This document shows positions 34,669 to 44,201 of a stretch of DNA of 64,000 bases, piece by piece. This stretch comes from Alphaproteobacteria bacterium (GTDB taxonomy: Bacteria > Pseudomonadota > Alphaproteobacteria > MPNO01 > UBA2964): assembly GCA_012103315.1 (NCBI GenBank), contig WLWZ01000010.1:62001-126000 (forward strand). The letters run 5' to 3'. The notes beneath the pieces were generated by a model. It saw only the letters and a program-made list of their open reading frames with translations. It searched no databases and was not told the DNA's origin. Within the stretch, counting starts at the first letter, position 1. Each line of letters begins with the position of its first letter. The translations under genes were made by a program, and so were the position numbers.

Positions 34669-35337
34669 TCAGCTCGCCTCTACTTCCATAACCCGGTCGA
34701 CATAAATGCCCGGTGTGATGACCTGTTCAGGATCAATTTCACCCAGTTCGACAAACCGGTCGACCTGCACGATGGTGGTATCGGCGGCCATCGCCATGGT
34801 TGGTCCGAAGCCACGGGCGGATAGGTTATAGGTCAGATTGCCCCAACGGTCTGCTTCACGTGCTTTAAGAAAAGCGAATTCCGCGGTCAGCGGATATTCG
34901 AGGACGTAATCTTCGCCGTCGATAGTGCGAACCTCTTTGCCCTCTGATAGCGGCGTGTTGACTGAGGTGCGGGTATAAAACCCGCCAATCCCGGCACCGC
35001 CAGCGCGCATGCGTTCACTCATTGTGCCCTGCGGAACGATCTCAAGTTCCAGAAGCCCCGCAGAATAAAGTTCTTTGGTGATTTCTGAATTGGATGAGGT
35101 TGGAAAGGAACAAATCACCTTGGCGATCCGCCTCTCTTTGAGGAGCAAGATTAGACCACGTTCGCCCTCTCCAGCGTTATTGGAAATGATCACCAGATCA
35201 CGGTAGCCGCGGTCGAGGACGGCCTCCAGCAACTCCTGAGGTGCGCCGGCGGCGCCGAACCCGGCGGACATGATGGTCGCGCCATCTTTCATCCCGTCGA
35301 GGGCGGTATCAAAGTCGTAAACGCGTTTGTCGATCAT
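34669..35337 (-). CDS. CoA-transferase subunit A (3-oxoacid/3-oxoadipate type)
   Basis: The 222-residue alpha subunit has the CoA-binding glycine-rich segment IMSAGFGAAGAPQELLEAV near the start, NNAGEGERGLILLL, and the GGAGIGGFYTRTSVNTPL motif conserved in PcaI/ScoA. It cannot act without the B subunit encoded two bases downstream. The gene starts 145 bases from the divergent UbiD-type gene, and the intergenic space probably contains the promoters for both directions; no consensus hexamers are evident there. Confidence 0.92.
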   Translation of the reverse strand: MIDKRVYDFDTALDGMKDGATIMSAGFGAAGAPQELLEAVLDRGYRDLVIISNNAGEGERGLILLLKERRIAKVICSFPTSSNSEITKELYSAGLLELEIVPQGTMSERMRAGGAGIGGFYTRTSVNTPLSEGKEVRTIDGEDYVLEYPLTAEFAFLKAREADRWGNLTYNLSARGFGPTMAMAADTTIVQVDRFVELGEIDPEQVITPGIYVDRVMEVEAS

Positions 35338-35482
35338 AGTTGGTTTTGCTTGCGATGAAATTTGTTAGATCAATTTTCTGCTTTTCGAAGACCAGTTGCA
35401 ACTACCCTCCAAAAAAGCATGTCTGGGCCTGTACCCCGATGCGGCGACGCGGTAGATTTTGGCTAACTGATTTAATGAGGGA

Positions 35483-37138
35483 ATGATGGCCAGTTCGCCC
35501 AAAAAAGCCGGTTATCCGGACTTTCACGAGCATTTGCAAAAGCTCGATGATGCGGGATTGCTCACGACAATTGAAGAGCCCGTTAATAAAGATACGCAGC
35601 TGCACCCGTTGGTCCGCTGGCAGTTTCGCGGTGGTATTCCTGAAGAACAACGCAAAGCATTTAAGTTCACCAACGTTACAGACAGTCTTGGACGTTCTTA
35701 TGACATGCCGGTGGTTGTCGGCGCGCTATCGACTAATGCCGAGATGTACTCGATTGGCATGGGGGTGCCGGTTGAGGAAATCGGTGACAAGTGGAACGCC
35801 GCGATGGCCAATCCCATCGACCCGGTAACAGTTGAAGATGCGGCGTGCCATGAAATTGTTGTTACTGGTGATGATCTGAAGGGGGACGGTAAGGGGCTCG
35901 ATGGCTTGCCGGTACCGATCTCTACACCGGGCTATGATTGTGCGCCTTATTTAACAGCGACCAACGTCACGACCAGCAATCCCGATACTGGGACCCAGAA
36001 TATGGGGACCTATCGCGCTGGGCTTAAAGCGTCAGATCGTTTAGCGGTGCGAATGGTGTCACGACCGGGTGGTGCCGAAGGTCATATGCATTGGGAAATG
36101 TATAAAAAGCGCGGCGAGAAAATGCCATGCGCCATCGTCGTCGGGTGTCCGCCGTCGGTTGCCTATATGGGGCCGCAAAAGCTACCGGTCGGTGTTGAAG
36201 AAATGGCGGTCGCGGGCGGTGTCGTCGGTGAACCGATCCATCAGGTAAAGTGCAAGACCATCGATATTATGGTGCCGGCAGAATCCGAGATCGTCTTCGA
36301 AGGCCTCGTTGATACCGAGTATCTCGAACCCGAAGCGCCGTTTGCTGAAAGTCATGGCCATGTCGCGTTAGAGGATTTCAATACCGCGATGGATGTCACC
36401 GCGATCACGATGCGTAAGAATGCCGTCTTCACCTCGATCATTTCTCAGCTAACACCGTCTGAATCCAGTGTCATCAAGCGCGTGGCTTATGAACCGCTTT
36501 ATATGTCGCATCTGCAGGATGGGCTGGGGATCAAGGGTGTCAAAAAGGTTTATCTGCATGAGAACCTGACCAACCTTCGCCGTATCCTATTCATCCAGTT
36601 TGAACGCGGTGTGCCGACCACCGAAGTTTGGCGGGCGCTCTATGGCGCCTCTGCGTTGGCGGCAGCGATTGGTAAATATGTTGTCGCCGTTAATGAGGAC
36701 ATCGATCCCAGCAATGGCGATGCGGTGTTCTGGGCTTTGGCCTATCGCGCGAACCCTGCGCTCGATGTTCAAATATTAAAACATCGGGTTCCCTATGGTC
36801 CGAAGGATAAGCGGTCGCCCAACGGTGAAGACTCGACGCTTCTAATTGATGCGACACTGAAATCTGACATGCCACCAATCGCATTGCCCAAGAAAGAATA
36901 TATGGAACATGCCGCCAAGCTGTGGGAATCGCTGGACTTGCCGCCATTAGCTCCGGAATCGCCGTGGCATGGCTATTCGCTGGGCGACTGGAGCGATGAG
37001 TGGGATGAGATGGCCAAGCGCGCGGCTGAGGGGAACTACATGGAGAATGGTCGCCGCAGCGCCCAACTCCGCCGCAACGATGTCTTCCCCAATACCTCGA
37101 TCCGTGAGGTGCCGGGCAATCCGTTTGAGGATAAATAG
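35483..37138 (+). CDS. UbiD-family prFMN-dependent decarboxylase
   Basis: UbiD-type enzymes reversibly decarboxylate aromatic, heteroaromatic or alpha,beta-unsaturated acids using prenylated FMN made by UbiX. The 551-residue protein shows the metal/prFMN-binding elements NMGTYRAGLKASDRLAVRMV and the acidic ETEYLEPEAPFAESHGHVALEDF-like stretch in the middle, which house the R-E-E/D catalytic network. The C-terminal TTEVWRALYGASALAAAIGKYVVAVNEDIDP block is also typical. No ubiX lies in the window. ATG 35483 or the adjacent ATG 35486 may be used, as GAGGG stands just before both. It starts a five-gene operon and its stop is two bases before the Mo-hydroxylase gene. Confidence 0.92.
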   Translation: MMASSPKKAGYPDFHEHLQKLDDAGLLTTIEEPVNKDTQLHPLVRWQFRGGIPEEQRKAFKFTNVTDSLGRSYDMPVVVGALSTNAEMYSIGMGVPVEEIGDKWNAAMANPIDPVTVEDAACHEIVVTGDDLKGDGKGLDGLPVPISTPGYDCAPYLTATNVTTSNPDTGTQNMGTYRAGLKASDRLAVRMVSRPGGAEGHMHWEMYKKRGEKMPCAIVVGCPPSVAYMGPQKLPVGVEEMAVAGGVVGEPIHQVKCKTIDIMVPAESEIVFEGLVDTEYLEPEAPFAESHGHVALEDFNTAMDVTAITMRKNAVFTSIISQLTPSESSVIKRVAYEPLYMSHLQDGLGIKGVKKVYLHENLTNLRRILFIQFERGVPTTEVWRALYGASALAAAIGKYVVAVNEDIDPSNGDAVFWALAYRANPALDVQILKHRVPYGPKDKRSPNGEDSTLLIDATLKSDMPPIALPKKEYMEHAAKLWESLDLPPLAPESPWHGYSLGDWSDEWDEMAKRAAEGNYMENGRRSAQLRRNDVFPNTSIREVPGNPFEDK

Positions 37139-37140
37139 TA

Positions 37141-39474
37141 GTGTCTGATCTTGCGACAGGTATCGGCGCGGCAGTCCCGCGCGTTGAAGATCGTCGCCTG
37201 CTGACCGGGCAGGGGCAATATAGCGACGATATTAGCCACTCTGATCAGGTCTATGCCGTGATGGTGCGCTCGCCGCATGCCCATGCGGAGTTGTCTGGTA
37301 TTAATGCCGATGTCGCGAAGACAATGCCCGGTGTGCTGGCAGTGCTCAGCGGTGCGGATTGGCGCAGTGACCGACTCAAACCGATGCCAGCCTGGGGCAA
37401 CCCAAAAGATGTAGAGCTCACCAATCGAGACGGTTCTGATATTTTTTACACGCCGCTTTATCCGGTAGCGGTCGAGCGCATCCGTAGGGCCGGTGAAATC
37501 GTTGCTGTCGTGGTTGCAGAATCCGAAGCGCAGGCACGCGATGCCGCCGAGACCATCGAGATCGATTGCAAGGTGCTCGACAGCGTCATCGATGGTGTGT
37601 CGGCGATGGAAGAAGGCGCGCCACAGCTGTGGGATGAAGTGCCAAACAATCTTAGTGTTGATGACATCAAGGGCAGCGAAGAAGCCTGTGATCTTATTTT
37701 TGCGACGGCACCACACATCGTTCGGTTGGAGACGTTTAACCAGCGGGTAACCGGTGTGCCGATGGAACCGCGTGCTGCGCTTGGCGAATATGACGCGGAG
37801 AAAGATAGCTTTTCGCTCGAAGCGGGCGGACAGGGCGTCATCCGGTTTCGCAATGAACTATCGGCAACATTCGGTGTTGATGCGGCGAACATGCGAGTGG
37901 TGTCGCGGGACGTTGGCGGTGGCTACGGCACGCGCAATCACACCTATCCTGAATTCGCTCTCGTGTTGTGGGCAGCCAAGCGCACTGGCAAGCCGGTCAA
38001 ATGGGTTTGCGACCGGTCGGAGGCTTTCCTGAGCGATTATGCCGGGCGCGATCTGTTAACCCGCGCAGCGCTGGCGGTGGATGACAATGGCAAGTTCTTG
38101 GCCCTTAAGACTGAGAACATCGCCAATCTCGGAACGCACACGGTTTCCTATGTGCCGCTTGCGCGGGGACCGACAGTTTATAACGGGGTCTATGATATTC
38201 CTGTCGGCTATGCCGTGTCGCAAGGTGTGCTGACCAATACGACAGCGACGGCGAGTTATCGCGGCGCCGGACGACCGGAATCGATGTTCCTGATTGAGCG
38301 GCTCGTTGATATGGCGGCGCAGGAAACCGGCATCGACCGGATATCACTACGGCGGCGTAATATGATTCCCGAAGTCGCCATTCCCTACACCAACGCGTTC
38401 GACGTCACTTACGATAGCGGGATTTTCTCGGTCAGTATGGAACGCGCGATGGCGTTGGTTGACTGGGACGGGTTCCCGGCGCGCCAAAGGGCGGCAAAGA
38501 AAGAAGGCCGCCTTGTTGGTATTGGACTGGCCAATTATATCGAGACGGCAACCGGCTACCCTCATGAACGCGCTGAGATGGAAATCCTGCCAGGCGGCCG
38601 TGTCGATCTCGTTCTCGGTACCCAATCGTCGGGGCAAGGCCATGAGACGACCTATGCTCAGGTGGTTTCGGAGTGGCTTGGTGTACCGTTCGATAGCGTG
38701 ATGCTGCGAACGGGTAACACTGATTTCGTATCGGCGGGGTCGGGCTCGCATTCATCGCGGTCCATGCGTTTGGCAGGACATCTCTATCGTCAGACAATCG
38801 AAGAGATCGTTGCCAAGGGCAAAGAGATTGCCGCTTTTGCTTTGGAGGCATCTGTACAGGACATTACTTTCTTGGAAGGGCGTTTCAAGATTGAGGGCAC
38901 CGACCGTGCATTGCATCTGTTTGACGCGGCAGCGGCGGCGGTCAGTGGCGATCTACCGGATGATTTGTCGGGTCCGTTGCGGTCCGAAATCGAAATTATG
39001 GATTCCTTGCCCGCCTACCCAAATGGTTGTCATGCCATCGAGATCGAAATCGATCGCGATACTGGCGTTGTCACAATCCTGCGTTACGGCGGTGTTGATG
39101 ATGTTGGTCGTGTGATTAATCCGATGCTGGTAGATGGCCAGACACAGGGCGGCATCGTTCAGGGTGTAGGTCAAGCACTGTGTGAAGAATGTGTCTATGA
39201 TCCTGAGAGTGGCCAACTATTGGCTGGGTCTTTTATGGACTACTGCATGCCGCGTGCGAGTGACGTTCCGTTCTTTGCGCTAGAGAATAATGTCGTTCCG
39301 GCGACCAATACCTTCCTGGGTGTGAAGGGTGGGGGTGAAGGCGGTACGACGGCTGCGCCGCCGGCGCTGATTAATGCTATCGTTGATGCTCTTTCTGACT
39401 TTGGTGTTACGCATATCGATATGCCTGCAACACCTCAGAAAATATGGCGCTTGATCCAAGAAGGCGAAGGCTGA
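37141..39474 (+). CDS. Xanthine dehydrogenase-family molybdopterin-binding large subunit (orphan)
   Basis: The 777-residue protein aligns by eye with CoxL/XdhB/nicotinate-dehydrogenase large subunits. It has VPRVEDRRLLTGQGQYSDD at the start, VPMEPRAALGEYD, the GGGYGTRNHTYPEF pterin-binding loop, SYRGAGRPE, TQSSGQGHETTYAQV, and the essential glutamate Glu733 in GVKGGGEGGTT. It lacks the CoxL cysteine loop, so CO oxidation is unlikely; hydroxylation of a ring or aldehyde is expected. The medium FAD subunit and small 2Fe-2S subunit are not encoded nearby. It uses a GTG start two bases after the UbiD stop, indicating translational coupling. Confidence 0.93.
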   Translation: MSDLATGIGAAVPRVEDRRLLTGQGQYSDDISHSDQVYAVMVRSPHAHAELSGINADVAKTMPGVLAVLSGADWRSDRLKPMPAWGNPKDVELTNRDGSDIFYTPLYPVAVERIRRAGEIVAVVVAESEAQARDAAETIEIDCKVLDSVIDGVSAMEEGAPQLWDEVPNNLSVDDIKGSEEACDLIFATAPHIVRLETFNQRVTGVPMEPRAALGEYDAEKDSFSLEAGGQGVIRFRNELSATFGVDAANMRVVSRDVGGGYGTRNHTYPEFALVLWAAKRTGKPVKWVCDRSEAFLSDYAGRDLLTRAALAVDDNGKFLALKTENIANLGTHTVSYVPLARGPTVYNGVYDIPVGYAVSQGVLTNTTATASYRGAGRPESMFLIERLVDMAAQETGIDRISLRRRNMIPEVAIPYTNAFDVTYDSGIFSVSMERAMALVDWDGFPARQRAAKKEGRLVGIGLANYIETATGYPHERAEMEILPGGRVDLVLGTQSSGQGHETTYAQVVSEWLGVPFDSVMLRTGNTDFVSAGSGSHSSRSMRLAGHLYRQTIEEIVAKGKEIAAFALEASVQDITFLEGRFKIEGTDRALHLFDAAAAAVSGDLPDDLSGPLRSEIEIMDSLPAYPNGCHAIEIEIDRDTGVVTILRYGGVDDVGRVINPMLVDGQTQGGIVQGVGQALCEECVYDPESGQLLAGSFMDYCMPRASDVPFFALENNVVPATNTFLGVKGGGEGGTTAAPPALINAIVDALSDFGVTHIDMPATPQKIWRLIQEGEG

Positions 39475-39493
39475 AGCAAACGGAGGTAAGACC

Positions 39494-40432
39494 ATGAATA
39501 TTACCGGTATTCACTCACTTGTTTATGGCTGTGAAGACATCGAAACGGCGAGCCGATTTCTGACCGATGTTGGCATGGAGTCTGATGACGGCCAAACATT
39601 CGGTTTGGCCGATGGGACTTCTGTTGTTCTCAAGCGCGCCGATGACAATAGTCTGCCAACAGCGCCGGTTGACGGCGACACCGCACGGGCGATTATCTGG
39701 CGGGTTGATAATCAGGATACGCTGAAAGCAATAAGCGACGAGTTGTCGAGCGATAGAGATGTTACCGAGACATCGGATGGCGTCCTCCATGTCAAAGACG
39801 ATATGGGATATGCGCTGGGGTTTCAGGTGGCAGAAACAAATCCGATTAAATTTACTGCACCCGTGACCAATACAATTGGAGATCGCAAGCGCTTTAACAC
39901 ACGCGCTTCTGGCACAGAGGTTATAACGCCTAAGTTACAGCGCACCGCCCATGTCGGTTGCTGGGCACCAGGGGACGTCGATGAAAACAAGACGTTTTAT
40001 GTCGACCGTCTGGGTTTTCGGGAAACTGATTACATCAAAGATATTGGTGTGTTTTTAAGGGCGCCTGGTTCATCGGAACATCACGACATCTTTTTGTCTC
40101 GTCGCGGTGACCGGGCTGGCTTTCAGCATGTTGCCTACGAAGTGAAAGACTTCGACGAAGTGATGTTCCTTGGCTCACATCTTGAGGCACAGGGTTGGGA
40201 AACTCATTTCGGCCCGGGGCGGCATATCTTTGGCTCGAACATCTTCTGGTATTTCTGGAATCCGGCAGGTGGCTTGCTTGAAATCACCGCTGATCTGGAT
40301 TCTATCGATGATGAGTGGGAAATGCGCTATCACGACACCTTGCCAAAAGGCGCAGGGACCTGGCTGGCGCGGCCTGTAGATCAACAACGCATTCCGTTTC
40401 GCACCCGCGAACAAGACGCAATTATTGAATAA
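39494..40432 (+). CDS. Two-domain VOC/extradiol-dioxygenase-like protein
   Basis: The 312-residue protein contains two tandem VOC modules, the arrangement of extradiol ring-cleaving dioxygenases. The C-terminal module keeps the metal triad: His in RTAHVGCWAPGD, His in GFQHVAYEVKD, and Glu in GGLLEITADLD. The N-terminal module (IHSLVYGCEDIETASRFLTDVG) lacks it, as in BphC-type enzymes. An Fe(II) dioxygenase or a related C-C cleaving activity on a catecholic or hydroxylated ring compound is a reasonable expectation. It is third in the UbiD operon, 19 bases after the Mo-hydroxylase and 11 before the crotonase. Confidence 0.87.
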   Translation: MNITGIHSLVYGCEDIETASRFLTDVGMESDDGQTFGLADGTSVVLKRADDNSLPTAPVDGDTARAIIWRVDNQDTLKAISDELSSDRDVTETSDGVLHVKDDMGYALGFQVAETNPIKFTAPVTNTIGDRKRFNTRASGTEVITPKLQRTAHVGCWAPGDVDENKTFYVDRLGFRETDYIKDIGVFLRAPGSSEHHDIFLSRRGDRAGFQHVAYEVKDFDEVMFLGSHLEAQGWETHFGPGRHIFGSNIFWYFWNPAGGLLEITADLDSIDDEWEMRYHDTLPKGAGTWLARPVDQQRIPFRTREQDAIIE

Positions 40433-40443
40433 GGAAAAACACG

Positions 40444-41178
40444 ATGGCTGATAAAATTCTTTGTGAGAAAAAAGGCGATGCGACCCATATCACGCTCAAC
40501 CGTGCGGATTGTGGTGGGCTGGTAAGCGATCCCATGGCGTCTGAGATGGCAGATATGATCGATGCCGCAAACAATGACTCCAAATACATCGTATTCCGCA
40601 GCGCTGGTGATGATTTCTGTCTTGGTCGCGACCCGGAAGGCCGCGAACCGGGCAAAGCACCGGATGCTTTTGACGCACGCCGCCGTAGCGAAGTGGTGTT
40701 TAATTTTTATGGCTCATTCCGGCGGTCAAAGATTCCTGTTGTCGCGGCAGCGCAAGGACGCTCGCTTGGGTTTGGCTGCGCGATTGCTTCCGTTTGCGAT
40801 ATTACGATTGCGGCGGAAAGTGCGCGGTTTGCACTGCCTGAAATGGGTCACAACATCATGCCGACTATGGCGATGTCCTCACTCGTTGATCGGGTGGGTC
40901 GCAAAGGCGCCTTGTACCTGACCTATTCAACGGAAGAGATTGATGCCGAGACGGCTCTCTCCTACGGTCTGGTTAGCCGAGTGGTTGCTGATGATAAGCT
41001 CGATGCCCAATTGGAGATGGTTTGCGCAGCCATAGATAAAGCTCCCATGCCTGCTGTGCTTTCGGTCAAGGAATACGCGACCAACGCTCTGACGATGTCG
41101 GTCGAACAGGCGTCAGATTTCGCCCGTAACATGCATTCAGCAGTGAACACATCAGCAGGAATGATGGGGAATAAGTAA
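40444..41178 (+). CDS. Enoyl-CoA hydratase/isomerase (crotonase) family protein
   Basis: The 244-residue protein has the crotonase fold. The first oxyanion-hole strand is VFRSAGDDFCLGRD, the second is AAQGRSLGFGCAIASVCDITIAAESARFALPEMG, and the C-terminal helical region ends MMGNK. One acidic catalytic residue is visible in LPEMGHNIMP; the other common glutamate is not obvious. Hydration, isomerisation or C-C hydrolysis of a CoA-thioester are all possible. Its place after the ring-cleavage-like gene suggests it processes the cleaved product, which would need CoA activation by another gene such as the CoA-transferase upstream. Confidence 0.9.
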   Translation: MADKILCEKKGDATHITLNRADCGGLVSDPMASEMADMIDAANNDSKYIVFRSAGDDFCLGRDPEGREPGKAPDAFDARRRSEVVFNFYGSFRRSKIPVVAAAQGRSLGFGCAIASVCDITIAAESARFALPEMGHNIMPTMAMSSLVDRVGRKGALYLTYSTEEIDAETALSYGLVSRVVADDKLDAQLEMVCAAIDKAPMPAVLSVKEYATNALTMSVEQASDFARNMHSAVNTSAGMMGNK

Positions 41179-41184
41179 CACTGG

Positions 41185-41790
41185 ATGCCGATACTCTATG
41201 ACGACCCAATCTCGGGAAACGGATACAAGGTGCGCTTGCTTCTGGCGCAGCTTGATTTTTCCTATGAGCTGGTTGAGCTGGATATCCTGAATCAGGAAAC
41301 CCACACGCCCGACTTTCTGGCGAAGAATGCGAACGGTAAAATTCCAACGATTGAGTTGGATGACGGACGCTGCCTGTCGGAATCCAATGCGATCCTGTTC
41401 TATTTCGCGCAAGGGTCGCGCTATTGGCCGGGTGAGAAATTTGATCAAGCGGATGTCATGCGCTGGATGTGCTTCGAGCAATATAGCCATGAGCCTTACG
41501 TCGCTGTCGCGCGGTTTCTCCATCATTTGCCAGAAGCGCCCGATCCAGAGGTGATTGCCGAAAAACATGCGAAGGGTTACGTCGCGCTAGATGTCATGGA
41601 ACAGCATCTCGGCGAAAACGATTTCTTTGCTGCTGGTCAGTATTCTATCGCGGATATTGCGCTCTACGCCTATACGCATGTCGCAGAGGAAGGAAAGTTT
41701 GATCTCACTTCCTATTCGAATATTTCCAAATGGTTGGACCGGGTAAGTGAGCAGCCGGGCTTCGTGCCGATGGGGTCTAAACCAAACTAG
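41185..41790 (+). CDS. Glutathione S-transferase family protein
   Basis: The 201-residue protein has an N-terminal thioredoxin-like domain (ILYDDPISGNGYKVRLLLAQLDFSYELVELD; the cis-proline in NGKIPTIELDDGRCLSESNAIL) and an all-helical C-terminal domain. The SGNGYKV segment places serine or asparagine at the glutathione-activating site. GSTs in catabolic operons often open rings, isomerise maleyl intermediates or remove substituents. It is the last gene of the UbiD operon. Its TAG stop overlaps the stop of the convergent second Mo-hydroxylase at the palindrome CTAG (41787-41790). Confidence 0.92.
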   Translation: MPILYDDPISGNGYKVRLLLAQLDFSYELVELDILNQETHTPDFLAKNANGKIPTIELDDGRCLSESNAILFYFAQGSRYWPGEKFDQADVMRWMCFEQYSHEPYVAVARFLHHLPEAPDPEVIAEKHAKGYVALDVMEQHLGENDFFAAGQYSIADIALYAYTHVAEEGKFDLTSYSNISKWLDRVSEQPGFVPMGSKPN

Positions 41791-44111
41791 ATCTGTGCTT
41801 CTTGTATCGCCTGCCAGACACGATGCGGAGTGGCGGGCATCTCGATATCTCGTACACCGAGATCATAGAGGGCATCGACAACGGCATTGATGATCACCGC
41901 TGGAGCGGGAGTGGTGCCGCTTTCACCACCTGATTTAACGCCGAGGGGATTTTGCGGGCTGATAACCTCGTGATAGGTCACTGAAAAGAACGGCATGTCA
42001 TCGGCGCGCGGCATCGCGTAGTCCATGAATGAACCGGCGTAGGGTTGTGCGGTTTCTTCATCAAAGAAACAACGTTCCATGAGGGCCTGACCAGCGCCCT
42101 GAACAATGCCGCCGTGGATTTGCCCGTCGACGATGAGTGGATTAATGACCCGCCCGACATCATCGACGGCCGTATAGCGTTCTAGCGTTACGGCACCGGT
42201 CTCCGGGTCGACGACAACTTCGCAGATATGACAGCCATTCGGGAAAACGGCTTCATGCATGATGTTTTTAAGTTCAGCATTGAGACCGCCCTGAAGCTCA
42301 TCCGGTAAATCCTCGCGTTCCGCCTCACGTGCCAACGAGAACCAATCGATGGTGCGGTCAGTGCCCTGTATGCGGAATTCACCGTCACCGAATTCAATGT
42401 CTTCAAAGGCTGCTTCCAAAACAAAGGCGGCAAGCGCTTTGCCTTTCTCAATGACTTGATTGGAGGCTAGAACGATGGCTGTTCCCGCCATACGCATCGA
42501 ACGCCCCGCATGGGATCCGTTACCTGCCTTGGCGACGTCGGTGTTGCCCTGCTGGATGAGGACCTTGTCGAACGGAATTCTGAGCCAGTCGGCGGCGACC
42601 TGGGCAAAGCTTGTCTCGTGACCCTGACCACTTGATTGGGTGCCCACAGCGACATGCACGCCGTCTGACAGGATGGAGACACAGGACCATTCCATTGGCG
42701 CGCCGGAGGATGTTTCGATATAGGGCGCGATGCCGATACCACGTTTGAGACCGCGGGTTTCGGACTCTACTCGCCGAGTCTCAAAATTTGCGTAATCAGC
42801 TTTCTCCAACGCGATATCGAGGGTGCGTTTGAACTCTCCACTGTCATACAGCATGCCTTGGGGGTTCTCGTAGGGAAGTTGATCTGGGCGGATCAGGTTC
42901 TTCCGCCGTAACTCGATGCGGTCAATGTCGAGTTCGCGGGCGGCGGTGTCGATCAACCGTTCGAGGGCGAAGACGCATTCTGGACGCCCCGCACTGCGAT
43001 AGGGGTTGGTCGGTGGCGTGTTGCTGACGACAGCACGTAGCCGTAGGGTCGCCGGTTCAATGTCATAGGGGCCGGTCGAGATGCCAGCGCCTTTGGCCAA
43101 TGGGGCAAAGGCGACAGTATACCCGCCTGCATTGCTGGTATTGCGCCCGCGCATCGCGAGAAATTTACCATCCTTATCGAGGGCCAATGACAGCTCGCTA
43201 ATGAGATCGCGGCCTTGCAAATCACTCAGCATGCATTCGCTGCGGTCAGCAGTCCATTTTACAGGGCGGTTGAGTGTTTTGGCCGCGTGGAGCAGGAGTG
43301 GGAATTCAGGATAGACCCGATTTCTGGTGCCGTAATTGCCACCAACGTCGCCACACACCACGCGCATGCGCTCATCCGGGACTCCAGCGAGGAGCGCAAG
43401 CTCTGAACGATGACGGAGAGCGCCGCCGCCACCGGCGTAAAGCGAATAGCTATCGGTGTCCTGATTGTAGTTTGCCAGTGCCGCGCGGGGTTCCATCGGC
43501 ACACCGGTGACCCGTCCAACATTAACCGTGAGGTTGACTATACGATCGGCATTCCGGAAAGCTTCTTCGGTTGCATTTGGATCGCCAAGATCACTATCGA
43601 CGCAGAGGTTATTCTCCAGATTATCCCATAGAAGCTCTGATTGGTCGGCACGTGCGGTATTCGCATTGGCGTCCATAACCTCATAGGTTACGTCGATGGC
43701 TTCAGCGGCATCACGTGCTTGTGCCAAAGTCTCGGCGATCACCATGACAACCGGTTCGCCAGCAAAATGAACCCGTTCTACGGGCAGCGGATATTGATCG
43801 CGCGCATGCGGTAGTCCACCACCCGGTGCGAACAAGGTCGGGTCGGTTCTGGCGCTCGGAATAGGATTGTTTTGTAGTGGTAGGAGGTCGGCATCTTGCC
43901 AGTCTTTGCCCGTTAGAATGAGCAAAACCCCTGGCATTTTCTGTGCCCGTGAGCGATTAATTCCTTTTATTTGAGCGTGGGCATGTGTTGACCGAAGCAC
44001 TGCGGCATAGGCTTGGTCCGGCATATTGCGATCATCGCTAAATTCCCCGGCACCGGTGATCAGGCGGAGGTCTTCATTGCGGACGATAGGCTGGCCAACA
44101 TTCTTGGACAT
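41787..44111 (-). CDS. Xanthine dehydrogenase-family molybdopterin-binding large subunit (second orphan)
   Basis: The 774-residue protein is a paralogue of the product at 37141. It has VGQPIVRNEDLRLITGAGEFSDD, GDVGGNYGTRNRVYPEF, PYRSAGRPECVFALE, TQSSGQGHETSFAQV and the catalytic glutamate Glu730 in GVKSGGESGTT. The cysteine after AGRPE does not occupy the CODH active-site position, so it is not evidence for CO oxidation. Again no medium or small subunit is nearby. It converges on the UbiD operon and shares the gap upstream (122 bases) with the divergent BisC-type molybdoenzyme. Its substrate is unknown but should be related to that of the first copy. Confidence 0.93.
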   Translation of the reverse strand: MSKNVGQPIVRNEDLRLITGAGEFSDDRNMPDQAYAAVLRSTHAHAQIKGINRSRAQKMPGVLLILTGKDWQDADLLPLQNNPIPSARTDPTLFAPGGGLPHARDQYPLPVERVHFAGEPVVMVIAETLAQARDAAEAIDVTYEVMDANANTARADQSELLWDNLENNLCVDSDLGDPNATEEAFRNADRIVNLTVNVGRVTGVPMEPRAALANYNQDTDSYSLYAGGGGALRHRSELALLAGVPDERMRVVCGDVGGNYGTRNRVYPEFPLLLHAAKTLNRPVKWTADRSECMLSDLQGRDLISELSLALDKDGKFLAMRGRNTSNAGGYTVAFAPLAKGAGISTGPYDIEPATLRLRAVVSNTPPTNPYRSAGRPECVFALERLIDTAARELDIDRIELRRKNLIRPDQLPYENPQGMLYDSGEFKRTLDIALEKADYANFETRRVESETRGLKRGIGIAPYIETSSGAPMEWSCVSILSDGVHVAVGTQSSGQGHETSFAQVAADWLRIPFDKVLIQQGNTDVAKAGNGSHAGRSMRMAGTAIVLASNQVIEKGKALAAFVLEAAFEDIEFGDGEFRIQGTDRTIDWFSLAREAEREDLPDELQGGLNAELKNIMHEAVFPNGCHICEVVVDPETGAVTLERYTAVDDVGRVINPLIVDGQIHGGIVQGAGQALMERCFFDEETAQPYAGSFMDYAMPRADDMPFFSVTYHEVISPQNPLGVKSGGESGTTPAPAVIINAVVDALYDLGVRDIEMPATPHRVWQAIQEAQI

Positions 44112-44201
44112 CGCGGTAAATTAGAGATTGCGAAAGCAGTGAGCAACTGATTGACGAAGACGGCTACATGTAAAAAGGTGCACTCCTCTGCCTTTCGCCC
44201 T

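Noticed and set aside
37036-37716. 226-residue minus-strand ORF over the UbiD/Mo-hydroxylase junction
   Set aside because: It covers two well-supported genes on the opposite strand.
37141-44111. Aerobic CO dehydrogenase as the function of the CoxL-like proteins
   Set aside because: The active-site cysteine loop of form I CoxL is replaced by YRGAGRPE and YRSAGRPE, and no coxM or coxS is present.
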